From Nematopogon swammerdamellus (lineage: Eukaryota > Arthropoda > Insecta > Lepidoptera > Adelidae), in contig OX336343.1 in the NCBI GenBank assembly GCA_946902875.1, forward strand, positions 15,051,596 through 15,115,595: a stretch of DNA of 64,000 nucleotides, written 5' to 3'. Shown here in pieces: positions 1 to 12,149 of the stretch. The position numbers and the translations under genes were made by a program. The first letter of the stretch is position 1, and every line of letters begins with the position of its first letter. A model generated the notes under the pieces. That model searched no databases. It had not been told where the DNA came from and worked only from the letters and a program-made list of their open reading frames with translations.

Positions 1-859
1 GGCACACCAAAACCAACAGATATAGTCTTGCAGTTTTTCAGGCAACCTTTGGGTGTTGAATGATGATGAATGGCTAAATGTGAAAAATTTACAGATCTCA
101 TGCATTACATGACCTTCGGGTAAATTGAAAATGACTTTTAGGGCGTATTCAATTATAAGAAATATGTAAATAAAAAAAAATTACAAAAATTGTCAAAAAT
201 AAAAAATTATAAATTAAAAATTAAAAATTATGTGTTTTCAAGTATATGCATAATGCATACACGAAAACCATTTTAACTACTCACACTGCAAGATAAAGAT
301 GACTCGTAACTCGTGTATTGGAAAATAAAAAAATATAACTCCCAAATTTTTCACTTTTTTTCAAAAAATCTAAAAAACACCCCAGATATTGAGTCAATCT
401 ACAATATAAAAGTATTGTTGAATATGTTAGTAACTTTTCATGTGTTACGAACTTCTGTGTGCCGTTGTGGAGTTATAACCGAATGTACGCCACAAAAGGC
501 ACGCGTAGCATTTTATAATATTATGGAAGGAAGCTCCATAGTCAGCAAATATTTGATACGAGTACATCTGAGGGCAGCAGTATATTCGTCACTGGATACA
601 AAATACTTGGACTAGATATTTGAGTAACAAAGCAAGAACGAAGGAACATACATACCTACGTACCTATGTACATGCATAAATCAGTGCAATGAAAGAAAAA
701 GCTATTCTATATGCAAATAAGTCGCAAGAATTTTACAATGTGGCGTGTCTCTTGAACGAAACTTTGCATTTTTCCTGTTATTATGCGCTGTAAAAATGTA
801 TTTTATTCGATTCCATGGCTGAGGTGGCCGAGACAAAGAAAAACGATAGTTAATTTTTA
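1..859. other. No gene recognised
   Basis: AT-rich sequence with A-tracts at 170-235. The 100-codon frame at 313-615 has no motif and no supporting context. Confidence 0.5.
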
Positions 860-1255
860 GGGTTCCGTATCCGGTACGGCGCCCTATTACTAAACCTACG
901 CCGCCTGTCTGTCTGTATGTCTGTCTGTCTGTCTGTCCGAGGGCTGGATCTCTTGAACCGTAATAGGTAGCCCGTTGAATTTTTCACAGAATATGTGTTA
1001 TTTATTATGTATGGCCGATATAACAACCAATAATAAAAACAGGAAAAAGTAAAAAAATAACAGGGGTCCCCATAGAATAAAATAAAAAGTGTATGCGCGC
1101 CATCTACCAACAGTATGAAGCATTTTAACTAATCATGAATTTTAACTAATATGAAGCATTTCATAATACACGCCATAGATGGCGTGAGTCGCGCTGACCA
1201 TGGAGATACGGAACCCTCAGTGTCCGATCTCGACTCGCACTTGGCCGGTTTTTTA
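860..1255 (-). repeat. Repeat family A, full-length copy (TTCCGTA / GTGCGAGTC element)
   Basis: Read on the minus strand it starts ACCGGCCAAGTGCGAGTC and ends TACGGAACCCTAAAAA. It passes through CGCCATCTATGG and the usual motif 'TATTCTGTGAAAAATTCAAC...ATTACGGTTCAAGAGAT', then (CAGA)n. This is one of the commonest dispersed repeats I know from Lepidoptera, a non-coding, SINE-like or LINE-tail-derived element. A (GTCT)n microsatellite at 906-936 belongs to it. Confidence 0.75.
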
Positions 1256-2504
1256 ATGAAATTAATTTTCCTCTCATGAAAATCATATTACCTCTAAGTA
1301 TAATTTTCAGATAATAATTCGTTTGGTGATTTCTTCTTCGTCTGCGTTCAATCATAAACATTATTTTATTGTGAGAAAAATCAACGAAACAAATTCTGAT
1401 TAGTATTAATAACAATATGTTTCTTTACGTTCGATTCAACCTTGAGTTTTTCACTGCTGAAACATCAATCGTATCAAATTAAGTAATTCACTTTTCAAGA
1501 TAAAATAAAAACAATAAAACAGGATGACTGTGTATTTAGTTTCAAACTAGCTGTGCCTTCGGGCATGCATTGTGATCGGTGTAACAAGGAAGATGCTGAT
1601 GGAGTGCGGTCAGAATGAGGAATTACGGAGGGAATTGCAGACGTCACTTCGGGTGAACAGAATCAATTAGTTTTTTAGCATACATAAACTGTTGGCGAGT
1701 TCAAGTGAGAGGGGTTTAGTAATTGTGTTGGATTTCGTAGAGCGTCTTCTTAGGGACAGAAGATGAGTACTATGGGGGTGATATTAACAAATTATAGTTA
1801 AAACCCTAAAAAAAATGCCTTATCACTTCCGACCCCTGATAACCTGTAACAATCGCGAGATAACTGAAAAAGAAAACTTATAATAAATATTGTGTTTTAA
1901 TATGCTCGCCTAACCTACGCAGTTAATTAACATTGAATTTAAACCACCAATTAAACGGTTGGTAACTAACATTCATATAAAATGTGTCTCAGTTTAGTTA
2001 TCTCGTGAGTACGTATACAGACATGTATCTGGTTTAATCTGATTACATATTCCAGCTAAATAATAACGCGAGTTAGCTCCCCGCACAGACCATCGAACAA
2101 TCTAGAGTTTTCAGGAGAACTTGAATATATTCGGATTGTTAATTTTTTTTTATTTCACTCTCTAAGGTTGACTGGAACAAATCAATTATAGAGATAAGTC
2201 CCTCTTTGCCCTCTATAGTTATGTTGTTTACTATGTATATTATTGTATATTTTTATTGTTCTGCTGTATGTTTTCTTCAAGCCAATCAGTCAGCGTCTCT
2301 CTTCCACACACACGTATCAATAATAGCACTATCATAGGTCTGACCGTACATCCTAGCCACAGAACAGTGATTCGCGCGCCTTCACTTTATGAAATACTGT
2401 TGCAAAACAAAAATATCAGCCTTAGCGATTAATCGGTGTACTTCGTAGACGGGTGTACTTAGATAAAATAACAATGAAAATAAAATAATTACGCGTCAAA
2501 TTTC
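1256..2504. other. No gene recognised
   Basis: AT-rich, without a recognisable exon. A short GTGCCTTCGGGCATGCA piece at about 1550 resembles the beginning of LINE-tail repeats. Confidence 0.5.
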
Positions 2505-2680
2505 GCGTCTACTTTTCAGGATTCCGTATCCATACCGAAGCCTACGAGTTTTACTAAGCCTACGCCGTCTATCTGTACGTAAGTCCGTCCGAGGAGGGAT
2601 GTATCTTTTGAACTGAAATAGGTGGCCGGTTGAATTTTTCACGGAATATATTTTATTATAGCGGATATGCTAAGACATAA
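2505..2680 (-). repeat. Family A fragment (5' part lost)
   Basis: It contains the TTCCGTATCC and CCTACGCCGTCTATCTGTACG end and the TGAATTTTTCACGGAATAT block in minus orientation. It is directly followed by a plus-oriented copy, so the two form a head-to-head pair around 2680. Confidence 0.6.
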
Positions 2681-3285
2681 TAGAAAAATCTGTTAAGTGC
2701 GAGTTTTACTCGCGCACGGAGGTTTCCGTATCTAAAAAAAAACGTAACCAAGGAAATAACAACGGTAAACAAGGAAGTAACCGTAACCCTGGAAACAATC
2801 AGAACCTTGGTAACAATTATGTCCACAAATGCAACATAAACAAAGATGTCATATTTGAAAATCAAATACGTCAATGTGAAAACTGTCATGAAAAAAAAAC
2901 CAAAATGAAATTGTTTTTTCAAATTCGAAAAATTTGAAAAACACAATTAATATTCAAGAATTTCTATTCGCTATTATCCGCCAATCTTTTGTCTTTCAAC
3001 ATTGCAATGTATAAAACCCTGTGGCGCCATCTATTATTCAATAGTGTGACTGATCTCTTTTATTGTACGTTTGTTGTATGGTGGCCCCCCTTAATTTTTA
3101 ACGTTTTTTTATTTTTCTTATTTGTTGTTATATCAGCCATAGTAACGCATATTCTGTGAAAATTTCAACGGGCTACCTATTACGGTTCAACAGATAAAGC
3201 CCTCGGCCGGATGGACGGACGGACAGACAGACGGCGGAGGCTTAGTAATAGGCTTCCGTACGGGATACGGAAACCTAAAAATCAA
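2681..3285 (+). repeat. Family A copy with a ~235-bp internal extra segment
   Basis: It begins TTAAGTGCGAGTTTTACTCG and ends ACGGGATACGGAAACCTAAAA. Compared with the copy at 9330-9685, it has extra sequence between about 2725 and 2960 that contains a degenerate (GTAACCAAGGAA)n-type minisatellite. Both copies share CTGTGGCGCCATCTATTATT, so they belong to one subfamily. Confidence 0.7.
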
Positions 3286-4573
3286 TAAGTAAATAATAAT
3301 GGGGTCCCCATACAAGAAACGAGCTAAAAATCTATCAGTAAATATTCACGCTACTAAATAAAATAAAAATCTTCTTTATTCAGGCACTTGGTCCCATACA
3401 ATGGACTCACTCGTATCACTCGTGCTGAAAGTCTAATATCGGTAAAAATCTAATAAATAATAGATGATGTCACGGTAGTTTGCATCGAAGACATACAAAT
3501 CGAAGACGGATATGGTTTTTTGACAGGTATGGTATAGCGGATATACGGAACCCTCCGTTCGCGAGTAAAACTCACATTGACCGATATTTTAATAACTGGC
3601 GTCTTGTTGTCAGTCTTAAGTACAATTTATATTATGACGGCGACGACCCCATACAAAATTTCATACATATTCGCAGTAATTACCTACTAGGTTTATCGAG
3701 TGGTCTATGTGCAGAATTGTGGTTGCGGTTCCGGCACATGATGTACGGTTATGGCGATGAGATAGGCAAATTAAAGCACATTCAGAGTCGTCCCCGAACC
3801 GTCGCGTCGGGCCATACTGCTCACTTACTCTGCCCGCGGCTCCGCTCGCGTTACACTTGCGCTTCTGCATAATGACGTATCACTCAGATTTTCTCCAACT
3901 TATATAATTTATTTTCTCCGACTCATAGGTATAACCTTCGACCCCAATACTCCATTCCATTATCAGATGGCTTGATGATATACCGTCCGATAGCCTATAT
4001 AACCGTGCGGAGATACGAGTAATGTTGAACTTCTTAAATGAAAGTTGCGAGTAAATCGATTGAACCGTGAACGAATACTCATCACGACACTGAATAACGG
4101 CCAGTCAAAATGGCTATTAAAAAAAGCTTGTACATTTTTTCCATGTTTTCCATCCAGTTCCGTTCAGTGTAGCCGGCACGGCACGACCAAGGAAAACACT
4201 AATCATCCAACAGAACCAAGATTAATGAATAGGTGATGTAGCGAACAACGTCCATTTCCATAAATGGCATACAACAAAATACAACAATATACAACAAAAC
4301 ATGCGGCAGATTATTGCATTTTATAAAATACATATACGTAAGTATATCGCTTTAAGCATACATATTATATATTTTTTATTATTAGTTTCTGTCTATTTAT
4401 TAATGTAAACAAAATTACATCTGTTAAATAGAATATTCTGGAGGCTGGGCTTTAAGCCCGCACAGCGCACTCACTGCGGGTAATTTGGTGGATTGAATAC
4501 AAAATTTAACTGATGAAGTGTTACAGCTAACCATAAATTGAAATAAATCAGTACGTACCCAAGGCCTTAGGCA
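3286..4573. other. Repeat debris, no gene recognised
   Basis: It contains a family A scrap at 3530-3590 and a SINE-tail scrap at 4142-4190 (TCCAGTTCCGTTCAGTGTAG). The 130-codon frame at 3480-3872 begins inside repeat sequence and is not credible. Confidence 0.5.
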
Positions 4574-4642
4574 GGGGTGGGGTTGGGGGTTTAACCCCCC
4601 CCCCCCTCCCCTCCCCCCCACTCCCCTCCATCCCTCCCCCCC
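4574..4642. repeat. Adjacent G-run and C-run tract
   Basis: GGGGTGGGGTTGGGGG at 4574-4589 is followed by TTTAA and then a C-rich run to 4642 with several C4-C12 blocks. The two can fold on each other, and the minus strand has potential for G-quadruplex formation. Confidence 0.7.
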
Positions 4643-5429
4643 GAAGCCAATCCACCGATTTACATAATATTGTTAAGTAACATGCCTACTTACTAAAATA
4701 TTCTACTCTTTTCGGATCTGTCATACAATAATTTGAATTCCAGTTTTTCGGCACGAGTGAAATCGAAATTATTGTCTCTGGTCTTTATCGGGTGGAGAGG
4801 ATAGCGTCCGTGCAATGATCGTTGACCCATCTACACGCCACACAACCATTTAGAGTGTGGGAAAGAATTAATGTATATTTTTCAATGTTTCAATTTGTAC
4901 GCTCGTTAACTGAAAACAGAAATAAAATGTACAAGTAAGCAAAAGAAGCGATTGATCCAGCTCTTGGCTTAATGGTTCATTAGGAGACACTCTAGATAAT
5001 GGTTTGCTTCGACGAACTGGAACGAAATCAGCTTTATCTCTCTGTAGCCTGAGGTGGAGCACCGGCACTCGGAACCGGAGGGCAAATGTAGTTTTGTTTT
5101 ATACTATGTTGTAAATAGTAGATGAAAGATATAAAATGAGAATTTATAATAATAATACACTTTCGTACAGTTTTTTTATGATAACCAACTAGCATGGGTG
5201 GTTGTGCCGAGGCACAAATGGTGCAATCGACAGAGTCAATTCACCTTAAAATTACAGTTATTTTAATATAATACTACCTGTGTAGCCCGCGACTTCGTCC
5301 GTGTGGATAGTTTTAACATGACAAATAATTATTTCATAATCACATGAAAATGAATAATTTGTGATAATAGATCCTAAAAGGAAAACAGTTAAACTGGTTA
5401 TGCAATAAAAATATGTATTTATATATATA

Positions 5430-5740
5430 GCTATAGCCCGCGGCTTCGCTCGCGTGTATTTAATGCAATTCGTATTTTAAAAGAATAAAGTAACTAAAGG
5501 CGACCTCGAAGGCCGAACTGGCCTTCGGGGTCGCACTGAGAAAAAAATAAACTATGACTAAGAAAGTAAGTAAATAACGGCCACGCCGGAGGCCGAGCTA
5601 CGGTCAGATAAACCTTCTGAAAGAAAGAAAGTAAAGTGGGTTTATCGTCTTCTTGAATGTAGCTCGGCCTTCGGCCTCGCCCTTAATTAAATGTTTTATT
5701 CAGAAAGGTTTATCATTTATCTGAACTTACAGGTTCAAAG
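5430..5740 (+). repeat. GGCC-hairpin repeat with GCCCGCGGCTTCGCTCGCG head
   Basis: It starts AGCCCGCGGCTTCGCTCGCG and ATTCGTATTTTAAAAGAATA and contains one GGCGACCTCGAAGGCCGAAC unit, one GGAGGCCGAGC unit and an inverted AGCTCGGCCTTCGGCCTCGC. Relatives form the arrays at 57.06-58.6 kb; single heads are also at 23022, 28330, 33930 (minus) and 35690. Confidence 0.65.
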
Positions 5741-5742
5741 GT

Positions 5743-5805
5743 ACATACATATGTACATATTAAAAATATATACATACATACAGTATATATATATACATAC
5801 ATACA
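5743..5805. repeat. TACATA/TATATA microsatellite
   Basis: Alternating ACATACAT and TATATATA units. Similar short tracts are at 14983-15000 and 47578-47602. Confidence 0.6.
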
Positions 5806-6486
5806 GGCAGTTTCTATACAAACGGTAACACGTGAAGACAATACGTTACATTAAATTCGCTCTATACAAAAATCTGCTGTAACATACTATATCTAACTAA
5901 CGATCATTTCAGAAACCTTCTCCCAAATCTGATAATGCCGCGAGTGGAGCTGCGTGCAAAACCGAGGGGTGTTTAAAGGAAAGGTGTTTTTCAGCTCTAT
6001 GAAAAAATATCATAATATTATATATCACCCCTATGCAAGCATAATTCAGGAATCTTCACACAAATCGGAGAAATCTGCGAGCGAGTTGCAGACAAAAGCT
6101 AGTCTCTTTAACAGTAAGTACGAGTACCTGATCACCCACCCCCCGTCTACCCCCAACCGACCAGTTCGAACTTGAGTGGGCGGAAGCGCTGCGACCCGGG
6201 CAAATAGCGTTCACGGAGTTCTCAAAAGAAATTCCCCTTAATAGATGTTTACATAAGACGTATTCAAATGAAAACGACGCCTATTACAGCCACCTGCACC
6301 GGCTCCCACAATCTGAGAACACCTTACAGCTCGGTCCCTTCGCGGTGAGAATGCCGACCCATCTCATTTGGTAGTAAACCGTGGCAGTAATCTAGAATAA
6401 AGACAATTTAGCAAGCAGTTTGAATGCCTTTTTTGCAAATGTAGTTAAAAAAAAATCATGAAAACCAGTAAAATTTACGTGCATAC

Positions 6487-6765
6487 CTACACCTGCTGCT
6501 TCAGCGTTCGGAACCGGTGTAAAACTATAGGTCCCTTCCCTTGCCCCTTACTAGGTGGTAGGCTCAAATTGTAGCCGACTGGGTTGATACCACCGTACTG
6601 GATGTAAGATGGCCGCATAGCAGCCTCGGCTGTGTTCTCCTCTAGTCCAGTATAGCCAGCAATCCAGTGAAGTCTCCGGTATAGCACCTATCTTCTCGGA
6701 GGTGATATTGGCTGGTCGGAGCATGTGCTTTGGCCCCTCCGACCCAGCCACCGGATTACATATAA
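6487..6765 (-). repeat. SINE, head C (GGGTGGCTGGGTCGGAGGGG)
   Basis: It is a near-duplicate, in reverse orientation, of 23585-23870. Shared blocks are GCCAATATCACCTCCGAGA, GGACTAGAGGAGAACA and GGCTACAATTTGAGCCTACC; it then runs into the CTTCACCGTTCGGAACC-type end. Confidence 0.7.
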
Positions 6766-6929
6766 AAACATTTAAAAAAAACCTTGCCGAGGGACCAATG
6801 ATTTTCTATACTAACTCGCAGAAACGGAAATTGTGAAATTGTTCACCATCACCTTTAAGCTCCGGTTTTAAAAAAGCCCCAGTTGCACTCCGTGAGTGCC
6901 GGCAGAAGTGAAAACTTTTTGTATTTCCG

Positions 6930-7195
6930 AAAATAATTCTTAGGTGGTTATAAAAAAAACTAAACACCCTAAAAAATTTAAACACCGTAACATTGCTTAA
7001 AAAAGAAAACAAAAGAAAAAAAAAACAAAAAAAATTTGAGGGATTCGAACCCATGGTCAAAAAATACAAATCCTACACTCTCACCATTGAGCCCAGAAAT
7101 CACATAAACGACCAAACGAATATCGGATTCCCTTGATTCGCTTTCGGCGTTACTGTCACTGAGAGACGAACAGAATTGATCCCGAGCCATCGTAA
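6930..7195 (-). repeat. tRNA-derived SINE (GGTTCGAATCCC type)
   Basis: On the minus strand TGGGCTCAATGGTGAGAG (A box) and CCATGGGTTCGAATCCCTC (B box) are about 40 bp apart. They are followed by a T-rich linker and a tail (TTACGGTGTTTAAATT, ACCACCTAAGAATTATTTTC) shared with 33205-33400. Confidence 0.65.
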
Positions 7196-7344
7196 CTTAA
7201 CCCTTAATGCAATGACTTAAGGTTGCATTTTAAATAATAAAAATAAATCTGTCGCTTTTCGAGATCTGTCGCGAGTCTAACATTTTTTACCCACCTAAAA
7301 AAGTGCCAAGCGCCGCTAAAGAAGTTTTCACTTCAAAAACCTGA

Positions 7345-7505
7345 CAGGTTTACTCTTTAAGCCGCCTCTTGGAGGACCCGGCACTGTATTTGATTGAGGG
7401 GAAATTATAATGGGCAGGGAGAGCCGGTTCTGTTGACAAATGACCTACAGAAACGATTGCTACACATCAGCGAAAAGTCAGAGTAAAGGGATGCCATCCA
7501 TGTTC
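7345..7505 (-). pseudogene. Non-LTR ORF2 3'-end fragment (degraded)
   Basis: In minus orientation: CTCTCCCTGCCCATTATAAT, CCCTCAATCAAATACAGTG and CCTCCAAGAGGCGGCTTAAA. The order matches 8925-9240 but with many changes. Confidence 0.5.
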
Positions 7506-8461
7506 AGTGCGTGTGTTATGTATGTATGAAACATAACGCATTTATTTTCTGAACGGACCATACCCATAAGAATTTCTGAAAAAAGTTGTTCTTAATTGTA
7601 AGAAATCTCCTATCAAATGTATACTTTGTCAGCATCTTCCTTGCCAGTTATATAGCTCTGGAGCTATTTGTCATTTCACTTACATATTCTGTGATAACAA
7701 TATAACATAATTTCATAAAAATGCATAGAATTTCGACCAAGAATTTAGTCTAAATAGTATCATAGAAGGATGTTTAACATAATTTGTTTTCAGCGTTATG
7801 AATTGTGAAAATAATTCATTTCGTGGCGCATTTATTTGCAATCGTTTTCGATAATTTTGTAGGAATTGGCAATTTTGCAAGAGTACGGGTATGTAATGAA
7901 TTTTTATGATTTTCTTTAGTTTGTGTTCAACTTAACGCGCAGTAATACTAAAAATAAAACCAGTTGCGATATATTGCGATTTCCCACTAAGTGTTTTTTT
8001 TTTGTTACATCAGTTTCGGTCTCTGTGATATGTCCAAAAAGCTTCTAACTGCCCTAATGGAACAGAAACAAATATATACCGTTAAAACCGAAGCACCTAC
8101 TCAACATACATTATACGTATTGTGTCCTATGGCCTACCGGCAACTCGCTTCCCTATTTTGCTCCCCGATTGAGAACAAGTGCAAAAAAATAAACACATGC
8201 TCTCGCGCCACGGACGGCCCATTCTTTTTGCGGGCCTTTTCCAAGGAAAAGAGGTATAAAATATTCCATTAACGGGGAAACCTTTTACTTGTTTTGTTTT
8301 AAATCGTAGTTGTTTTCGTTTTGGCGCCTTGTGGAAATTTTCACTTTTAGTGCGGGCGTTGGGGCACACTGTATGCCCGTACATTTTATTTTGTAATTGA
8401 GGAAAATCTTTCGAACGTTTCGGGTGTGATACCTCTGGAATTCTACGTGCTGGAAGCCTTT

Positions 8462-8790
8462 TTTATTTTTATGGAAACTGACACGGTTGGCTACATCACC
8501 TACGACATCCGTATGTCAGCCCATAACACCGGGTGAACTTGGTGCCACGTCAGTGCTTCCCTTCGGTCGTGCCGGCTACACTGAACTGGAAGGAAATCAC
8601 AAACTATTTATATAGCCGTTTCGACCGACGTTTCATTCAGTGCGGTGGTACCAACCCGGGCGGTTTAAACCCTACCACCTAGTAATATAAGAAGGGAGTC
8701 ATATCCCTTAGTCGCCTTTTACGACATACACGGGGAGAGATGCAGTGGGGTTATTCTTTTAAAGTACCGGCCCCACACGGTACGCCTCCT
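8462..8790 (-). repeat. SINE, head B + shared tail, complete copy
   Basis: Read in minus it begins GGGGCCGGTACTTTAAAAG (head B) and passes through CGTAAAAGGCGACTAAGGGA and GGTGGTAGGGTTTAAACCG. It ends in the shared tail: AACGGCTATATAAATAG, GTGTAGCCGGCACGACCGA, CACCCGGTGTTATGGGCTG, GTAGCCAACCGTGTCAGTTT, then A/T. It matches 52785-53108 over its whole length. Confidence 0.75.
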
Positions 8791-8924
8791 CTTTATGAAA
8801 TTTTATAAAGCAATAAAAACATATGAAGCTTAAAAAATCACGAAACTGCATACATACATTTGAATGTGGTATTATGAATCAAAACCTGGGATAGTCCACA
8901 AGTACATAAGGAATATTGTAAAAT

Positions 8925-9240
8925 GAATTAGCCCTTTCCACTTCCGCACAAACACACTGGGCAGGGATTGCATCCCTACACATTGGACTTACCACGGATG
9001 CGTACCAATTGATTTTACACATCTTTCCTCTACAGAACTGGTAAACTCTGCAACGCTCTCCCTGCCCACATATTTCCCCCCCAACTACAGTCTTGTGTCT
9101 CGAATATCCTTCAAGAGGGGCGTGAATAGGCAACTGTCAGGCCGCCATAGCATTCGCAACCCCCGCATGTGACCGAATGTCCATGAGCGTCGTTAGACAC
9201 CTTATGGGTGGATTGGCGGCACATGTCGCGCTTTCTTTAA
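8925..9240 (+). pseudogene. Non-LTR ORF2 3'-end fragment (subfamily 1)
   Basis: It carries the region downstream of the RT in CR1/Jockey-like ORFs: a broken frame resembling F...RTGK.WNALPAHIFPP.YN...FKRGVN..LSG. It ends GAATGTCCATGAGCGTCGTT and CATGTCGCGCTTTC. Homologous copies lie at 11872-12142 (minus), 31336-31585 (plus) and 48040-48180 (minus). Confidence 0.7.
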
Positions 9241-9329
9241 AGACAAAATAATATTTGGAGCCTCACTCTATCAACTCAGAAAAATATAATATTAATAAGG
9301 TGATTCTGTACGTGCCGCTGTTTAAATCT

Positions 9330-9685
9330 AAAATCTGTTAAGTGCGAGTTTTACTCGCGCACGGAGGTTTCCGTGTCTATCCGATATTATCCGCCTATCT
9401 TTTGTCTTTCAAAAATGCAATGTATAAAAAGCTGTGGCGCCATCTATTATTCAATAGTGTGACTAATCGATTTTTCGGACGTTTGTTGTATGGGAGCCCC
9501 CCTTAATTTTTAACATTTTCTTTTGTTTTATTATTTGTTGTTATATCCGCCATAGTAACACATATTCTGTGAAAGTTTCAACGGGCTACCTATTACGGCT
9601 CAATAGATACAGCCCTCGGACAGAGGGATGGACGGCGGAGGCCTAGTAATAGGCTTCCGTACGGGATACGGAAACCTAATAATAG
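9330..9685 (+). repeat. Family A copy, same subfamily as 2681-3285
   Basis: It starts TTAAGTGCGAGTTTTACTCG, includes TGGCGCCATCTATTATTCAA, and ends GGGATACGGAAACCTAATAA. Confidence 0.7.
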
Positions 9686-10194
9686 GTAACTTCTATGAAA
9701 CCAGTACTTATCTTCTATGGAAACATTGGTATAATTTAAAATACATTGATGAAATAATAAACGTAATAATGTAATAGGTAGGAAGGTACATATTTTGAAC
9801 GTTACAAATGGTAGAGTCGCGGTCGAGGATTTCGTATTTATGTAGGTAACATGAAGTACTTGAGTCACGGAAGGCTGCGTGGGGTATGATTCCACACGCG
9901 AGTTTCATACATTTCACTCTAAATAATTCTTGATAATTAATTCAATACGCTCAATCAAGCTTTCAAAATACATGCGTACATGTTTTCAGATGTTTTTTTT
10001 GTTATACACATAGTTTCGTGTCAAGACAAAGGAAATAAATATTGAATACCCTGTGACCTTTACTCTCTAAAATTAGATTTATCATTTATCATTAAAAGCG
10101 CCGTTTTGGGCCGAGAACGAACCTCCGGCGCGCGATAGGTTAAAATTGTAAGTAGGTTTTATTTAAATAAAAACGCGTGGACGGCTGTACCAAG

Positions 10195-10395
10195 GCTGAT
10201 TTGTTTTTATGGAACCTGACACGGTTCGCTACATCGCCTACTACATCCGTGATGTCAATCCATAACACCGAATGAACTAATATATTATAAATAGCCGTTT
10301 CAACCGACCTTTCATTCAGTGCGGTAGTATCAACCCGGACGAAAGTAAGGTAAGAAGGGAAGGGACCTACAGTCTTGAATGAACTATGAATGGCG
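10195..10395 (-). repeat. SINE shared-tail fragment
   Basis: CCAACCGTGTCAGTTTCCAT is preserved in diverged form at 10200-10230, and GGCTATTTATAATATAT and CACTGAATGAAAGGTCGG also occur in minus orientation. The head is missing. Confidence 0.55.
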
Positions 10396-11016
10396 CAGGT
10401 CTGAAAATGTGAAAAGGAACGAAAACACATTTTGTCTCACAAAGTAATTTGACTTTTTTTAAAGTAAGATCAATTAGCTAACTATTTTAAATCTCAAGAT
10501 ATTTAAAATCGTTAGCTACTTGAAGGTAGAAAATGTGTGGTTTTGATGTAGTGAAAAGTCAAAGATTAGATCAAACCATACATTTTCGCTAACGGAGCGA
10601 TTTCATGTCTGAACGGGTTTTATTTATTTAGGGCGAAATATCAAAAGCGGCACTGGCGAGCTCAAGCTTCTCTTCGAACGCACTTAAATGCAGTGACCCG
10701 AATCGAAAGACGTTTCTCACGCAGATGACACATTAAATACATTTTCAGCGTCGATAGTTCCACCTATAAATCAAATCCGAGCGATAAAATTTGCAAAATA
10801 ACGGCCATCGGAAGCGCGAAAATTTTATTAACGCCAGAAGAAGAGGAACGGAAATAAAGCTATCCCTCAAGTTAAAGTGCAACTTAAACCGAGCGGGCTG
10901 CAGCAGACTGCAGCAGGCGTGCAGACAGCGCGGCCCGCTAACCCCGTATGGTCCGCTGATACCTAATGCGATGAAAAATGTTACACCTTGAAATAGCATT
11001 TTCATAAATGTATTTT

Positions 11017-11090
11017 TAACCCCCGACGAAAAAAACGGAGGGGTGTTATAAGTTTGACGTGTGTGTGTGTCCTGAATTCCTGACTATCAA
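11017..11090 (+). repeat. Repeat family D ('TTTTTAACCCCCGACG...GGTGTTATAAGTTT')
   Basis: TTTTTAACCCCCGACGAAAA, GGGGTGTTATAAGTTTGACG and (GT)n. Other copies are at 15592-15640 and 36505-36640; the latter is longest and includes GTGTCTGTCTGTGGCATCAT. Confidence 0.6.
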
Positions 11091-11334
11091 CTTAGCAAAA
11101 CGTTTTGACATGTTTTTTATTACATTACACGGCATTACGCTTCGTGCCATGTTATTTCATTGCGAACCGCTGCCGTTTCGCGGGGAAGCGAAGGAAGGGT
11201 CGGGAAGACCGAGGCCAAATCTGCTATCCTGGCACCTCACTGAGCGTGATTTCTCAAGGAGATGGAATTGGCTGTGTCGAATACCCTTTGTTTCACGACA
11301 CAGCCAACCATATAACAATCCTCTCATATAAAAA

Positions 11335-11485
11335 AGATAGTGCGTAGTACCCGTAACTGACGAGCATGCATGAAGAACATTATGGGAGTGGAAGAGACGG
11401 CAGAGGTGTTTCAGGATCGTGGCACGTGGAGAACCGTTCTCTCTGCCTAACCCACCGGGAAACAGGCGCGACGCTATGTATGTAT
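11335..11485 (+). pseudogene. LINE ORF 3' fragment (QDRGTWR type)
   Basis: The frames resemble RSTRN..., then MKNIMGVEETAEVFQDRGTW. Related fragments are at 33120-33610 and 37630-37880. Confidence 0.5.
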
Positions 11486-11871
11486 AAAAATAATGGGGCA
11501 TGTGCTTCAAAAGGGTTATTATCTGAAAAAGATGAGCATGTATGGCGCCCATATTATATGCGTGAGTACATAGAGTATGTAGTCAAATTCCACTCTTTCT
11601 GAGAGATGATACCTTCAATATTACTCACCTGACATATTTAGTTTTAATATTATGTAAAAATTTATCTACCAGGGCAGATCGATTGCTTTTTGAAAACGCG
11701 ATTTGATTAACTTCCCTCTATAGAAACAAATCATAAAAAATTCTCTGAATTTACTTATAAAAACGTGACCAAAGTAAAGTTTTGGAAAAACAATATTTTA
11801 TTCGTTCATTATAACTGTGTACTTTTGTTATAGCATTGGACCTTTTTTTTTCAATTTGTAGTTTTTTTTAT

Positions 11872-12142
11872 GGAAAGCGCGACATGTGTCGTCGAGCCAC
11901 CCATAAGATGTCTAACGACGCCCATGGACATTCGGTCGTACGCGTGGGTTGCGAATGCCATGCCGGCCTGACAGGTGTCTATTCACGCCTCTCTTGAAGG
12001 ACCCGAGACTATACTTGTTGGGAAATATGTGGGCAGGGAGAGCGTTCCAGAGTTACCAGTTCTGTGGAGGAAAGATCTGCAGACCCGATCGGTACGCATC
12101 CGTGGTAAGTCCAGGGTATAGGGATGCAATAACTGCCCAAAT
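11872..12142 (-). pseudogene. Non-LTR ORF2 3'-end fragment (subfamily 1)
   Basis: In minus orientation: ACCACGGATGCGTACCGATC, GAACGCTCTCCCTGCCCACA, TCAGGCCGGCATGGCATTCG and CCATGGGCGTCGTTAGACAT. It is collinear with 8925-9240. Confidence 0.7.
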
Positions 12143-12149
12143 TAAATTC

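Noticed and set aside
3480..3872. 130-codon open frame
   Set aside because: Starts in a family A fragment and has no domain or conserved context.
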